Shown here piece by piece: positions 42,529 to 51,736 of a stretch of 64,000 bases of DNA. This DNA comes from Versatilivorator sp963663845 (GTDB lineage: Bacteria > Acidobacteriota > Terriglobia > Versatilivoradales > Versatilivoraceae): NCBI GenBank assembly GCA_963663845.2, contig OY760650.2:310001-374000 (forward strand), written 5' to 3'. The position numbers and the translations under genes were made by a program. The stretch's first letter is position 1, and every line of letters begins with the position of its first letter. The notes under the pieces were generated by a model that was not told the origin of the DNA, ran no database searches, and saw only the letters and a program-made list of their open reading frames with translations.

Positions 42529-43145
42529 TACTTCTCCAGAACGAACTTGGTCATCAGGTACTTGTATCGATCCTGCTGCTCCGGTCCGATCTCCTGGTCG
42601 ACCATGCGGGCCGTGGCCACGTCTCCCCGGACCACCACCTGTTCCTTGCGATAGACGTCCGAAGTCACGGAATTGCCTTCCAGCACATAGCCAAGGTCGC
42701 CAAAACCGCTCTTGGTGATGTGCTCGACGGTGACTCCCGAGGGAGCCTTGGTGTCGATACTGATCTGACGATTCCAGTAGTCCCTCTTGCCAAGGGACCA
42801 GTTGTAATAGGTAACGACCACCTCCACGTCCTGGCTGACCTGGTCGATCTCGAGCCGGTCCTTGAAGCTGGCCGTCTGCAAATTGGCTTCGTCCATCTTC
42901 TGGTAGACCTGAACGGTAAAGTCATTCTGGGGCGGCTTGGGCACTTTGGCCTGCTCCACCGCCGGCTCGGGCGCAACCTCTTCCACGGGCTGCCCCTTTT
43001 TCTTGCCCTTCTTCTTGGACTTCTTCTGGTTGGCGGAAAGCGGTGAGTGAGGCCCGTCCACCAGGCTGCCCACCAGCAGACACAGACCGACCGCCAACGC
43101 CATGCGGCCGCAAAACCGACAGAGGCCCGAGAGTAAACGTCTCAT
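42528..43145 (-). CDS. Membrane-anchored or exported protein, function unknown
   Basis: 205 residues from the ATG at 43145, preceded by GAGGAGG. A signal or anchor helix (about 13-32) is followed by a Lys-rich patch (KKSKKKGKKKG), a Pro-rich spacer and a C-terminal domain (about 70-205) containing VQVYQKMDEANLQTAS, VVTYYNWSLGKRDYWN and EHITKSGFGDLGYVLEG. I do not recognise the family. It is translationally coupled to the helical protein that follows it, which suggests that both work at one place in the envelope. Confidence 0.55.
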   Translation of the reverse strand: MRRLLSGLCRFCGRMALAVGLCLLVGSLVDGPHSPLSANQKKSKKKGKKKGQPVEEVAPEPAVEQAKVPKPPQNDFTVQVYQKMDEANLQTASFKDRLEIDQVSQDVEVVVTYYNWSLGKRDYWNRQISIDTKAPSGVTVEHITKSGFGDLGYVLEGNSVTSDVYRKEQVVVRGDVATARMVDQEIGPEQQDRYKYLMTKFVLEK

Positions 43146-43254
43146 GCCTTCCTCCTCAAATACCTCGGCGCGGGTTCGCACCGAATCGGTCAGGATTCGC
43201 TTGGGAAACGCCTTCCATTATAGTCCTGGCGCCGGCCAGCGCAAGAAAATCAGG

Positions 43255-43740
43255 CTACATCTTGTATTTGCCCAGGTCCTCGTCATTCAGATTCTCCAGC
43301 CAGCGCTTCAGTTCCTCGTCGCCCGACTTCTCCTTGTCGACCGAGGCTGCCTTGGAGGTCTTGATCACCTCTTCCTCCACGAAAATCGGAGAATCCGTGC
43401 GCAGCGCCAGAGCCAGGGCGTCGCTGGGACGGGAATCGATCGAGATCAGGCGGCCTTCCCGTTCCAGCCAGATGACGGCGTAGAAGGTATCGTCCTTGAG
43501 CTGGTTCACCACCACCTTCATCACCGAACAGCTCAAACCGTTCAGGACGTTTCTGAGCAGATCGTGGGTCATGGGGCGCGGACTGGAGATTTTTTCGATC
43601 TCCAGGGCGATGGCATTGGCCTCGTAGACGCCGACCCAAATGGGCAGCAGGGCGTTGCCCTCGGCCCCTTTCAAGATCACGATGGGCACGTTGGTGACCG
43701 GATCCATCATCAAGCCGCGAATCTTCATTTCGATCTGCAT
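43255..43740 (-). CDS. Bifunctional nuclease family protein (DUF151)
   Basis: 161 residues. The DUF151 core is visible: MKIRGLMMDPVTNVPIVILK, LPIWVGVYEANAIALEIE, PRPMTHDLLRNVL and SIDSRPSDALALALRT. Plant and bacterial members have been reported with DNase and RNase activity. The acidic C-terminal tail (about 125-161) is less conserved. It lies 78 bases downstream of miaB on the same strand; the gap holds a solo repeat end. Confidence 0.9.
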   Translation of the reverse strand: MQIEMKIRGLMMDPVTNVPIVILKGAEGNALLPIWVGVYEANAIALEIEKISSPRPMTHDLLRNVLNGLSCSVMKVVVNQLKDDTFYAVIWLEREGRLISIDSRPSDALALALRTDSPIFVEEEVIKTSKAASVDKEKSGDEELKRWLENLNDEDLGKYKM

Positions 43741-43790
43741 TCTCGAGCTCCCCGGTCACTGGCTTCCCGCTGCGCCCACTGGCTCCAGTC

Positions 43791-43812
43791 CAGTGTCCTG
43801 TCTCGGAAATTT
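43791..43812 (+). repeat. Solo end of the TGTCCTGTCTC element next to the miaB stop codon
   Basis: CAGTGTCCTGTCTCGGAAAT is a 5' end of the family found at both borders of 62038-62302. It stops six bases from the miaB stop codon. Confidence 0.6.
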
Positions 43813-43818
43813 AGACTA

Positions 43819-45141
43819 TCACCCAACCAATTCTCCCCGCAAACTGTTGGGGGCAAAATCGGTCACTCTCACCGGAACGAACCGGCCCAGCAATTCGGGA
43901 GGGCCGCTGAAGTTGACGATCTTGTTCTGAGTCGTTCGTCCGGCCAGCACCCGGCTGTCCCTCCGACTGCTGCCATCGACCAGGACTTCGAATTCCTTCC
44001 CCACCAGGCGTTCGTGTCGTTCGAGCTGTATCTTGCGTTGAAATTGCTGCAGAACCTGGAGCCGGCGGCTCTTCTCCGCCTCGGGAACCACCTCCTGGAA
44101 TGCGAAGGCCTCGGTGCCCGGACGGGGAGAGAACTTGAAGGAAAACATGGAGTCGTATCCGACCGCCTCCACCATGGAGAGCGTCTCCTCGAACTGCTGC
44201 TGGGTCTCTCCAGGGAATCCCACGATGATGTCGGTGGAGAGGGCGATTTCCCTTTTGGATCGCTTCAGGAAGGCGACCTTTTCCAGGTACTGCTCGCGGG
44301 TGTAGTCCCGCTTCATTCGCTGCAGGACGGGAGTGGAACCCGACTGCAGGGGCAAGTGTATCTGGTTGCAGACCTCGGGGACCGTTTCGATCACCGCCAC
44401 GATGTCGGGCTGAAAGTCGCTCGGATGGGGGGAGGTGAAGCGAATACGTCGGATTCCCTCGATTCTCGCCACACGCCGCAGCAGGCCGGTGAAGGAGGCG
44501 ATCTCTCCCAATGGGTCCCGCCAGGAGTTGACCGTCTGCCCGAGCAGGGTGACTTCCCGAAAACCCCGGGAGGACAGGCCCTCCACTTCCGACAGCACGT
44601 GCCGGCCGGGGCGGCTGCGCTCGGGTCCCCGGGTGTAGGGAACGACGCAGAAGGAACAGAAGCGGTTGCACCCTTCCATAATGGTGACGAAGGCCTTGTA
44701 GGGGCTCTCCCTGGCGCCGGCCTCGGTTTCGAACAAGCGGTCGCTGTCCTGGGAGACATCGATCACCTGCTGCTCTCCCTGCTCCAGCCTGGATACCAGC
44801 TCCGGCAGGAAGGAGTAGCTGCTGGAACCGACGACGAGGTCCACCTTGGGAGCCTTCTTGAAAATGGCGGCCCCCTCCATCTGGGCCATGCAGCCCAGCA
44901 GGCCGATCCTGGCGGTGGGCTTGGCGCCATAGGTCTGACGCACGGCTCCCAGACGGGAGAACACCTTCTGGTTGGCTTTCTCCCGGATATTGCAGGTGTT
45001 GAGCAGCAGAAGATCGGCTTCGGAGGCCTTGGCGGTGGGGGCGTATCCCATCTTCACCAGGGTTCCCGCCACCTTTTCGGAGTCGTGATGATTCATCTGA
45101 CAACCGAACGTCTCGATAAAGAATTTCTTGCCTTGGGACAT
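43819..45141 (-). CDS. miaB: tRNA-2-methylthio-N6-dimethylallyladenosine synthase MiaB
   Basis: 440 residues. The N-terminal UPF0004 domain has the first cluster cysteines (TFGCQMN, LLNTCNIREKA, GLLGCMAQ). The radical-SAM motif is CNRFCSFCVVPYTRG, followed by LLGQTVNSW and LPLQSGSTPVLQRMKR. A C-terminal TRAM domain covers about 375-438. MiaB adds the methylthio group to i6A37 of tRNAs. It is 144 bases downstream of recN; that gap holds only a short GAACCGA/TCGGTTC hairpin (45192-45210). Confidence 0.96.
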   Translation of the reverse strand: MSQGKKFFIETFGCQMNHHDSEKVAGTLVKMGYAPTAKASEADLLLLNTCNIREKANQKVFSRLGAVRQTYGAKPTARIGLLGCMAQMEGAAIFKKAPKVDLVVGSSSYSFLPELVSRLEQGEQQVIDVSQDSDRLFETEAGARESPYKAFVTIMEGCNRFCSFCVVPYTRGPERSRPGRHVLSEVEGLSSRGFREVTLLGQTVNSWRDPLGEIASFTGLLRRVARIEGIRRIRFTSPHPSDFQPDIVAVIETVPEVCNQIHLPLQSGSTPVLQRMKRDYTREQYLEKVAFLKRSKREIALSTDIIVGFPGETQQQFEETLSMVEAVGYDSMFSFKFSPRPGTEAFAFQEVVPEAEKSRRLQVLQQFQRKIQLERHERLVGKEFEVLVDGSSRRDSRVLAGRTTQNKIVNFSGPPELLGRFVPVRVTDFAPNSLRGELVG

Positions 45142-45285
45142 CGTGGAAAGTCAATGAAGGCCGTTCATGCCGGCCGGATGGGGAAAGCCGATGGGAACCG
45201 AACCGGTCGGTTCACGCCCGAGGTCCGCCTGCACCGTCACTAAGAATGCAGGAACCTGCCCCCAAAGTCGAGTCTTAACCCGCAT

Positions 45286-46989
45286 TCACGAGTTCGCAGC
45301 GCTGTTCAGAAGTTCGGCGGCATGCTTCAGGACATTCTCGGTCACCCGCTCCCCACTGATCATGCGGGCTATTTCGCGGATGCGGCTCTCCCGGTCCAGC
45401 CGGACGACCCGGGTCACCGTCCGGTCCTTCTCCACCCTCTTCTCGATATGAAAATGGTTGTCGGCATAGGAGGCAATCTGCGGGAGGTGGGTCACGCACA
45501 ACACCTGGTTGGCCCTGGAAAGACCCTTGAGTTTCCGCCCCACCACGTCGGCCGCCCGACCACCGATGCCGCTGTCGACCTCGTCGAAGATCAGCGTTTT
45601 CTCCCCCTCATCGATGGAACGAATGGTTTTCAGGGCCAGCATGATCCTCGAGGCCTCCCCCCCGGAGGCGATCTTGGCCAGCGCCTTCAGGTCTTCCCCC
45701 GGATTGGGGCTGATCAGGAAGTCGATCAGGTCGGTCCCATTGGCGGCGCCGGGCGCCCCGGGTCCGGTCGAGGCCTGCCCGCCGCGGCCGGGATCGGAAG
45801 AGAAAGCCACCCTGAAACGGGTTTTCTCCATGGCCAGTTGCTCCAACTCCCGGCCCATGGAGCACTCGAGTCTCTCGGCGGCCTTTTTCCGCCGGAGGCT
45901 GAGCGACCCTGCCCGACTCCGATAGTCGCTCTCCAGAGCCTGCAACTCCTTCTCGATCGACTCGACCCTGCGGTCAGCGTCCTGCAGTTCCTCCAGTTCT
46001 CCTTCGATCCGCCGGCCATAGGCCATGACCGCCTCGACCGATTCTCCGTACTTTCGCTTGAGACGGTCGATTTCGACCAGGCGCTCCTCGATCCGATCCA
46101 GCCGCGACGGGTTCACCTCGATCCCGGAGGCGTATTCCCGCAGTGCCAGCGAGACATCCTCGATGCTGAGGCAGGCCGATTGAAACTGCTCCTGAAGGCC
46201 CCGGCAGCGAGCGTCCAGAGACTCCAGCTCCTCCAGCAGCCGCCCGGTCCGCCTGAGCCGGGCCCCGATCGAATCTTCCGATTCGTAGAGGTGGGCATGG
46301 GCCTGGTGCGCGGCCTGGAAAAGACGGTCCGCGTTGGAGAGCAGGCGGCTCTCATCCAGGAGCCGAGACTCCTCATCGGGGGAGGACAAGCCCGCCTTGC
46401 GGATTTCATCGACTTGAAAGGAAAGCAGATCGATAGCCCGCAGCCTCTCCTGCTCGCTCGATTTCAAGCGCCGAACCTGCTCCCAAGCCTGCTCCAGCCT
46501 GGCATGGAGGCCTTCGACTTCAGCCAGGGGAGCCTGATGGCCGCCGTAGAGATCGAGCCACCGCAACTGGGAATCGCGACTGAAAAGCGACTGCTGGTCG
46601 CTCTGTCCGTGAATGTCGACGCAATGGCTCCCCAGCTTCCTCAGGAAGGCGACCGGCACCATCTGGTTGTTGACGAAAGCCCGTCCCCTGCCCTCCGCAA
46701 CGACTTCTCTCCGAACGATCACCCCCTCCGAATCGAACTCGAGCCCGCTCGCCTCCAGCGGGCCGCGCAACCGCTCCACTCCCTCGAAGCAGCCCGAGAC
46801 CGTGGCCTTGCCGGACCCGGTACGAACCATTTCGGCCCGCGCCTTGGCGCCTGCCAGCAACCCCAGGGCATCGACGATGATCGACTTCCCCGAGCCTGTT
46901 TCACCCGTCAGCAGGTTCAATCCCTCCCGGAACTCCAGGGAAATGTGGTCGATCAGGGCGAAATCGCGTATTTCCAGGAACTTCAGCAT
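45286..46989 (-). CDS. recN: DNA repair protein RecN
   Basis: 567 residues, the normal RecN size. SMC-like ATPase layout: Walker A GETGSGKSI at 29-37, a long coiled coil in the middle (about 150-380), and the C-terminal signature GGEASRIMLALKTI with Walker B LIFDEVDSGIGG. RecN acts early in double-strand-break repair. It is divergent from tolQ across a 300-base gap and precedes miaB. Confidence 0.96.
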   Translation of the reverse strand: MLKFLEIRDFALIDHISLEFREGLNLLTGETGSGKSIIVDALGLLAGAKARAEMVRTGSGKATVSGCFEGVERLRGPLEASGLEFDSEGVIVRREVVAEGRGRAFVNNQMVPVAFLRKLGSHCVDIHGQSDQQSLFSRDSQLRWLDLYGGHQAPLAEVEGLHARLEQAWEQVRRLKSSEQERLRAIDLLSFQVDEIRKAGLSSPDEESRLLDESRLLSNADRLFQAAHQAHAHLYESEDSIGARLRRTGRLLEELESLDARCRGLQEQFQSACLSIEDVSLALREYASGIEVNPSRLDRIEERLVEIDRLKRKYGESVEAVMAYGRRIEGELEELQDADRRVESIEKELQALESDYRSRAGSLSLRRKKAAERLECSMGRELEQLAMEKTRFRVAFSSDPGRGGQASTGPGAPGAANGTDLIDFLISPNPGEDLKALAKIASGGEASRIMLALKTIRSIDEGEKTLIFDEVDSGIGGRAADVVGRKLKGLSRANQVLCVTHLPQIASYADNHFHIEKRVEKDRTVTRVVRLDRESRIREIARMISGERVTENVLKHAAELLNSAANS

Positions 46990-47146
46990 GGGGCGGACGG
47001 AAGTCGGTATGAAATCGTGGAATCTGCGTCAGGAAGAGGGCTGAGTGTACCATAGAAGTCGCCGGGCGGGGACCGGTCGGGCAACCCTGTCTTCAATCCC
47101 ATGAAATCACTCAGCTACCGGGAGTTGATGCGGATTCGGAGCACGG

Positions 47147-47175
47147 TTGACGATCCCGAGAGGTCTATGGTAACT
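47147..47175 (+). promoter_or_regulatory. Candidate promoter of the tol-pal genes
   Basis: TTGACG (47147-47152) and GTAACT (47170-47175) are 17 bases apart in the recN-tolQ gap. The -10 is a partial match. Nothing else is evident in the rest of this 300-base region. Confidence 0.4.
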
Positions 47176-47290
47176 TCCGCCACAGCACGGTTGGTAAGAG
47201 GTTCATTCCGGCTGTCCGGGAAAACGCTGGGGGAACTGCTTGACGATAGATCCAGGCGGTCTGCTCCCTGTGCTTGCGCAGGGAGCCGAG

Positions 47291-47965
47291 ATGGACTTGT
47301 TGAAGTTGATCTATCAGTCGGGCCCCCTGGCCAAGGGCGTCCTGCTGGTTCTCGTATTCTTCTCTATTTTTTCCTGGGCGATCACCTTCAAGAAATACTT
47401 TTACCTGAAACGGCTTCGCGCCGATTCGGAAGCCTTTCTGCGAATCTTTCGAAAGAGCAAGCGCTTTTCGGAAATCAGCGCGGCTTGCGAAACCCTGAGG
47501 CACACTCCCCTGGTCGAGGTCTTTCTGGCCGGCTACGAGGAACTGGAAGCCCAGTTGATGAGCCAACCCGCCGGGGATCGCCCCGCCCCGTCTCCAACGC
47601 TCAAGACCATCAACGTCATTCAACGGGCGCTCTCCCGAGCCGCCTCGGTGCAACTGACCAGGCTGGAGCGCAATATGAGCTGGTTGGCCACCACCGCCTC
47701 GGTGGCCCCCTTTATCGGATTGTTCGGGACCGTCCTGGGCGTCATCGACGCCTTTGCCGGTTTGGGAATGGAGGGGGCGGCCACCATCCGAGCCGTAGCC
47801 CCCGGAATATCGGAGGCTCTCATCGCCACCGCGGCCGGTTTATTTGCAGCGATTCCTGCGGTGATCGCCTACAACTACTTCGTGCACCACCTCAAGGAGT
47901 TCGCCTCCGCCATGGACGACTTCTCTCTGGAGTTCCTGAACCTGATGGAGCGGACCTTCCTGTAG
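47291..47965 (+). CDS. tolQ: TolQ/ExbB-family proton channel protein
   Basis: 224 residues from the ATG at 47291, which has GGGAG five bases upstream; an in-frame TTG at 47240 is possible. Three membrane segments are seen (about 14-35, 128-150, 168-190), with the MotA/TolQ/ExbB core LATTASVAPFIGLFGTVLGV and ISEALIATAAGLFAAIPAV. It forms the proton channel with TolR and energises TolA. It is the first gene of the tolQ-tolR-tonB/tolA-tolB-pal-cpoB run, which favours TolQ over ExbB. Confidence 0.93.
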   Translation: MDLLKLIYQSGPLAKGVLLVLVFFSIFSWAITFKKYFYLKRLRADSEAFLRIFRKSKRFSEISAACETLRHTPLVEVFLAGYEELEAQLMSQPAGDRPAPSPTLKTINVIQRALSRAASVQLTRLERNMSWLATTASVAPFIGLFGTVLGVIDAFAGLGMEGAATIRAVAPGISEALIATAAGLFAAIPAVIAYNYFVHHLKEFASAMDDFSLEFLNLMERTFL

Positions 47966-48035
47966 TCGGGCAGCCGGGCATCCGGGAACCCCGGACCCGA
48001 GGCCGGGCGTCCAGGCATGGTTCAAGGGTGAACCG

Positions 48036-48446
48036 ATGGCATTCACCAACGCGCAAGGTAGAACCCAGACGTCGCTTTCGGAAATCAACGTGGTTCCCCT
48101 GGTCGACGTAGTGCTGGTCCTGCTCATCATCTTCATGCTGACTGCGCCCATCATTCAATCCGGAATCGAGGTCAGCGTCCCCAAGACCCGGACGGTCAGT
48201 GAATTGACCAAGGAACGGCTGGTGGTCAGCATCAACCGGGATCAGCGGCTCTTCGTAGGCTCCGATCCCATCAACATCAACGATCTGGGAGCCCGCCTCC
48301 AGGCCAGGATCAAGGACCCCGAGACCGCCATGATCTACTTGCGCGCCGACGAGGAAGTGCCCTTCGGGACCATCGCCCGAGTCATGGACCGGGCCAGGCT
48401 TGCAGGCGTAATGAATATCAACGTGGTCACCCAGCCGGAACAGTAG
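48036..48446 (+). CDS. tolR: TolR/ExbD-family protein
   Basis: 136 residues. One membrane helix (about 18-38) contains the proton-pathway aspartate in INVVPLVDVVLVLLIIFML. The periplasmic part ends with VMDRARLAGVMNINVVTQPEQ, as in TolR. It lies 70 bases after tolQ. TolR and ExbD cannot be separated by sequence alone; context with tolB and pal decides. Confidence 0.93.
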   Translation: MAFTNAQGRTQTSLSEINVVPLVDVVLVLLIIFMLTAPIIQSGIEVSVPKTRTVSELTKERLVVSINRDQRLFVGSDPININDLGARLQARIKDPETAMIYLRADEEVPFGTIARVMDRARLAGVMNINVVTQPEQ

Positions 48447-48514
48447 CCGGGACGCTTTCGTCCCCGCCGGCCGGCGGGGGGCGAACCCCTGTTCCCACCC
48501 TACCCCATAGCCCG

Positions 48515-49318
48515 ATGCCGGTCCAGCGACACTCCATATTTGAAATTCGGAAGGAAAAGCTGGGAGGATACCTCTACCTGTCGGTCGTCAGCCATCTGCT
48601 GGTGGGGGTGAGTTTCTTCCTCCTGCCCTCCTATCTCAACCCGAGCGCCGACCCCTGGGGGGACAGTCAGGGCGGCGGCGGCTCCATATCGGTGGGCCTG
48701 GTGCAGGGGGCGACCATTCGAGGACTGAACCTGCCCCGTCCCAAGCAGACCACCGCCAGCAACGTCGCCACCGAGTCCAAGGGCCTGGGTCAGACCGAAG
48801 AGGCCAAGGCGGCCGCTCCCGAGCCGGAGGCGCCCGACCCCAAGGCCTTCGAGGTCAAGAAGAAGCGCCGGGTCCGCAAGCGGCCGCGCCCCCGGCGGCA
48901 AGCTCCCAAACAGGTTGCCCAGGTCCCTCCGTCCAATAGAGTTCCCTTTGGCGAGGGCGGCGCTCCCGATCTCTCCTACTCCCAGTTTCGGACCGGCGCG
49001 GGATCGGGGGGTATCGGCTTGGGCGACGGGTTCTTCGGCAAGAAGTATGGCTGGTACGTGAGACAGATTCGCGACATCGTCAGCAGCAACTGGCAGAAAA
49101 ACCTGGTCAGTCCCAACGTGCGCGCGGCCAAGCGGGTGGTGGTTCAATTCACCATCCGACGGAACGGGTCCATAGCCGGGGAAACCATCAAGCAATCCAG
49201 CGGGGTCCCCTCGCTGGACCGTTCCGGCCTCAGGGCCATCAAGGCTTCCCGATTGCCTCCCCTTCCCGGAGGAGAGACCCGGTTGGTGGCTGAATTCTGG
49301 TTCGAGTACTCCAGGTAG
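48515..49318 (+). CDS. TonB/TolA-type energy-transducing protein
   Basis: 267 residues. A membrane helix lies at about 20-40, then a Gly-rich segment, then a basic and Pro-rich stretch (KKKRRVRKRPRPRRQAPK) and a C-terminal TonB-like domain (about 175-267; VRQIRDIVSSNWQKN, VVVQFTIRRNGSI, LDRSGLRAIKASRLPPLP). In the slot of TolA it should link TolQR to TolB-Pal across the periplasm. It is shorter than E. coli TolA and has the TonB-C rather than the TolA-III fold by pattern. Confidence 0.85.
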   Translation: MPVQRHSIFEIRKEKLGGYLYLSVVSHLLVGVSFFLLPSYLNPSADPWGDSQGGGGSISVGLVQGATIRGLNLPRPKQTTASNVATESKGLGQTEEAKAAAPEPEAPDPKAFEVKKKRRVRKRPRPRRQAPKQVAQVPPSNRVPFGEGGAPDLSYSQFRTGAGSGGIGLGDGFFGKKYGWYVRQIRDIVSSNWQKNLVSPNVRAAKRVVVQFTIRRNGSIAGETIKQSSGVPSLDRSGLRAIKASRLPPLPGGETRLVAEFWFEYSR

Positions 49319-49321
49319 TCG

Positions 49322-49352
49322 TATTCCCGAGACAGGACCCTGACAGGACACC
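49322..49352 (-). repeat. Solo, partly duplicated end of the TGTCCTGTCTC element
   Basis: On the minus strand this reads GGTGTCCTGTCAGGGTCCTG followed by TCTCGGGAAT. It starts three bases after the stop codon of the TonB/TolA gene and lies upstream of tolB. Confidence 0.55.
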
Positions 49353-49368
49353 AGACAACGGAAAACCC

Positions 49369-50706
49369 ATGATCAGATTTCTTGCCCCTGCCTGCCTGCT
49401 GTCGATGACGTTTCTCAGCGGCCCATTGCCGGCCGCCGCCCAGGACAACGACAGCCAGGTCCGAGTCGTGGTGACCGAGGGAGTCAGGGCCCGCGTGGCC
49501 GTGGCCGATTTTCAGCAACGGGGATCCCAGGAGGAGCTGGAGCCCCACACCCGCCTCTTCGACGACGTCCTGTGGAACGATCTGCGGCGGGCCGGGGTGT
49601 TCGAGCTGGTGCCCAAGAGCTTTTACCCCCTGCAACTGCCCTCTCAACCCTACGAGGTCAAATACGAGGAATGGACCGCTGAAGACGTGCAGGCTCAAAA
49701 CCTGGTCTATGGCAATTCCTACATGCAGCGGGGCCAGTTTGTGGTCGAGGCCCGGTTGATCGACGTGAATACCCGGGAGTCCATCATCGGGAACCGCTAC
49801 CGGGTCGATCCGGACGAGGAGGGCGTCCGCTCCCTGGCCCACCGCTTCGCCGACGAAATCGTGCTCCGCATCGGTGGAGGGGTTCGAGGCATCGCTTCCA
49901 CCCAAATCGCCTTTGTCTCCAACCGCAACGGCCACAAGGAAATCTTCACCATGGACTACGACGGCCATGGACAGAAGGCGCTCACCAACCACCGGTCCAT
50001 CAGCCTGACCCCCCGCTGGTCTCTGGACAACTCGCGCATCGCCTATACGTCCTACCACCGAGGCAACCCCGACCTCTATTTTCGTACCGTCTACGATCAA
50101 AGGCTCATTCCCTTCTCCCATCGCGGCGGCTTGACCACCACGCCGGCCTTTGCTCCCGACGGGGATAGAATCGCCTTCAGCTCCAGCAAGAGCCGTGACC
50201 CCGAAATCTACGTTTCCGATCTCCGCGGCCGCCGCCTCAGGCGGCTGACCCGGGCCCGCGGCGTGGACATCTCGCCCGCATGGAACCCCAAGTCCGGCAG
50301 GCAAATCGCTTTCGTCTCCGGTCGCAGCGGTTCCCCCCAGATCTGGATCATGGATGAGGACGGCGCCAATCTGCGCCGGTTGATCAACGAAGGCGGCGAA
50401 GCCGTGAGTCCCTCCTGGAGCCCGGACGGCGTGCATATCGCTTTCTCCTGGAGGAGGCGTTTGACGGGGCGATTCGACATCTACCTGCTGGACGTGGCCA
50501 GCGGCCGGTTCAGCCAGCTCACTCGGGACGGCGCCAACAACGAGCATCCGGTCTGGTCGCCCGACAGCCGTCACCTGGCCTACGAGTCGAACCGATTCGG
50601 CAGCCGGCAGATCTTCATCATGCTGGCCGACGGCACTCAAAAGGAGCAACTCACCAGCAGGGGCCAAAACACCTCTCCCGCCTGGTCCAACTACTTTCAG
50701 CGTTGA
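49369..50706 (+). CDS. tolB: Tol-Pal system protein TolB
   Basis: 445 residues with a signal peptide (cleavage near PAAAQ, residue 25). The N-terminal D1 domain (about 30-170) has VAVADFQQRGSQEE and LVYGNSYMQRGQFVVEARL. The six-bladed propeller has repeated TPRWSLDNSRIAY, TPAFAPDGDRIAFSS, SPAWNPKSGRQIAFVS, SPSWSPDGVHIAFSW and HPVWSPDSRHLAYES units. TolB binds Pal and TolA in the periplasm. Confidence 0.96.
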   Translation: MIRFLAPACLLSMTFLSGPLPAAAQDNDSQVRVVVTEGVRARVAVADFQQRGSQEELEPHTRLFDDVLWNDLRRAGVFELVPKSFYPLQLPSQPYEVKYEEWTAEDVQAQNLVYGNSYMQRGQFVVEARLIDVNTRESIIGNRYRVDPDEEGVRSLAHRFADEIVLRIGGGVRGIASTQIAFVSNRNGHKEIFTMDYDGHGQKALTNHRSISLTPRWSLDNSRIAYTSYHRGNPDLYFRTVYDQRLIPFSHRGGLTTTPAFAPDGDRIAFSSSKSRDPEIYVSDLRGRRLRRLTRARGVDISPAWNPKSGRQIAFVSGRSGSPQIWIMDEDGANLRRLINEGGEAVSPSWSPDGVHIAFSWRRRLTGRFDIYLLDVASGRFSQLTRDGANNEHPVWSPDSRHLAYESNRFGSRQIFIMLADGTQKEQLTSRGQNTSPAWSNYFQR

Positions 50707-50715
50707 TTTTTTTGT

Positions 50716-50743
50716 TTTACACTGGATTTATTTTTTATAGACT
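50716..50743 (+). promoter_or_regulatory. Candidate promoter of pal
   Basis: TTTACA (50716-50721) and TAGACT (50738-50743) are 16 bases apart, in the most A/T-rich stretch of the window. The pal ATG lies 71 bases downstream, preceded by GGAGGAAGG. Confidence 0.45.
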
Positions 50744-50814
50744 AGGGCTCGCTATCAAAGTTTCGGGACACGATTACGCTTCCACACCCAATCTTCGAAC
50801 GGAGGAAGGAAATT

Positions 50815-51570
50815 ATGAAAAACAGGAAGTTCTTGAACCTGGCTGCCTTGTGCCTGTTCGCGCTCCTGATCGCAATCTCGGGCGGCTGTAAGAAGAAGGT
50901 GCCGGTCGCGCCTCCGGAAGAGCCTCCGCCGCCTCCCCCGCCGCCCAAGCCCACGGCGACCCTCTCGGCCAACCCGGCCACCATCCAGAAGGGAAAGTCC
51001 TCGACCCTGACCTGGAGCACCAACAACGCCACCAACGTCTCCATCAACCAGGGAATCGGTGACGTCAGCACCAGCGGGTCGCGCTCGGTATCTCCCAGCT
51101 CATCCACGACCTATACGCTGACTGCCAAGGGCGAGGGCGGGTCCGCTACCGCAAGCGCCCGGGTGACGGTCACGGCGCCGCCTCCACCGCCTCCCAAGCC
51201 GAAGAAGAGAGAACCGACGATCGAGGAGATGTTCACCAAGAAGGTCAAGGACATCTATTTCGACTACGACAAGTCGGAGATCCGGGACGACGCCCGCGCC
51301 ACCCTGGCGGCGGCCTCCGAGTTCCTCAAGAAATACCCGCAAGTCCGCTTCACCATCGAAGGCCATTGCGACGAGCGGGGGAGCGAGGAGTACAACCTGG
51401 GTCTGGGCGACCGCAGAGCCAACGCCGCCCTCAGCCATCTCACCTCCATGGGGATCTCCAGCTCTCGAGTCAAGACCATCAGCTACGGCAAGGAGAGGCC
51501 CCAGTGCACGGAATCCGACGAGGCCTGCTGGCAGAAGAACCGCCGCGGCCATTTCGTGCTGAGTCGCTGA
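50815..51570 (+). CDS. pal: Peptidoglycan-associated lipoprotein Pal with an extra Ig-like domain
   Basis: 251 residues. Lipoprotein signal peptide with lipobox ISGGC (Cys25). A Pro-rich linker leads to an Ig-like beta domain (about 47-122; SANPATIQKGKSSTLTW and TYTLTAKGEGGSATASARV), a second Pro-rich linker and a C-terminal OmpA domain (about 140-251; VKDIYFDYDKSEIRDDA, IEGHCDERGSEEYNLGLGDR). The OmpA part binds peptidoglycan. The Ig-like insert makes it longer than usual Pal (about 170). Confidence 0.94.
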   Translation: MKNRKFLNLAALCLFALLIAISGGCKKKVPVAPPEEPPPPPPPPKPTATLSANPATIQKGKSSTLTWSTNNATNVSINQGIGDVSTSGSRSVSPSSSTTYTLTAKGEGGSATASARVTVTAPPPPPPKPKKREPTIEEMFTKKVKDIYFDYDKSEIRDDARATLAAASEFLKKYPQVRFTIEGHCDERGSEEYNLGLGDRRANAALSHLTSMGISSSRVKTISYGKERPQCTESDEACWQKNRRGHFVLSR

Positions 51571-51595
51571 CCCTGGCCGGCAGTTCCCGCGGCGA

Positions 51596-51625
51596 GGCCA
51601 CCCCCTGATCCTCCAGGGGGTGGCC
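51596..51625. terminator. Perfect 12-bp hairpin after pal
   Basis: GGCCACCCCCTG (51596-51607) and CAGGGGGTGGCC (51614-51625) pair fully around an ATCCTC loop, 26 bases after the pal stop codon. There is no T tract, so it may act with Rho or as an mRNA 3'-end stabiliser. Confidence 0.55.
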
Positions 51626-51736
51626 TGCCGCATCCCCCTCGTTCTCCCTGCAGTTGCCGGCTCCCTCCTTCCGCCGGGTGGTTCTCCCCTCGAGTGCTCC
51701 CACGTTTTTTTATCGTGAAATCCCACGTGTCGCTTG

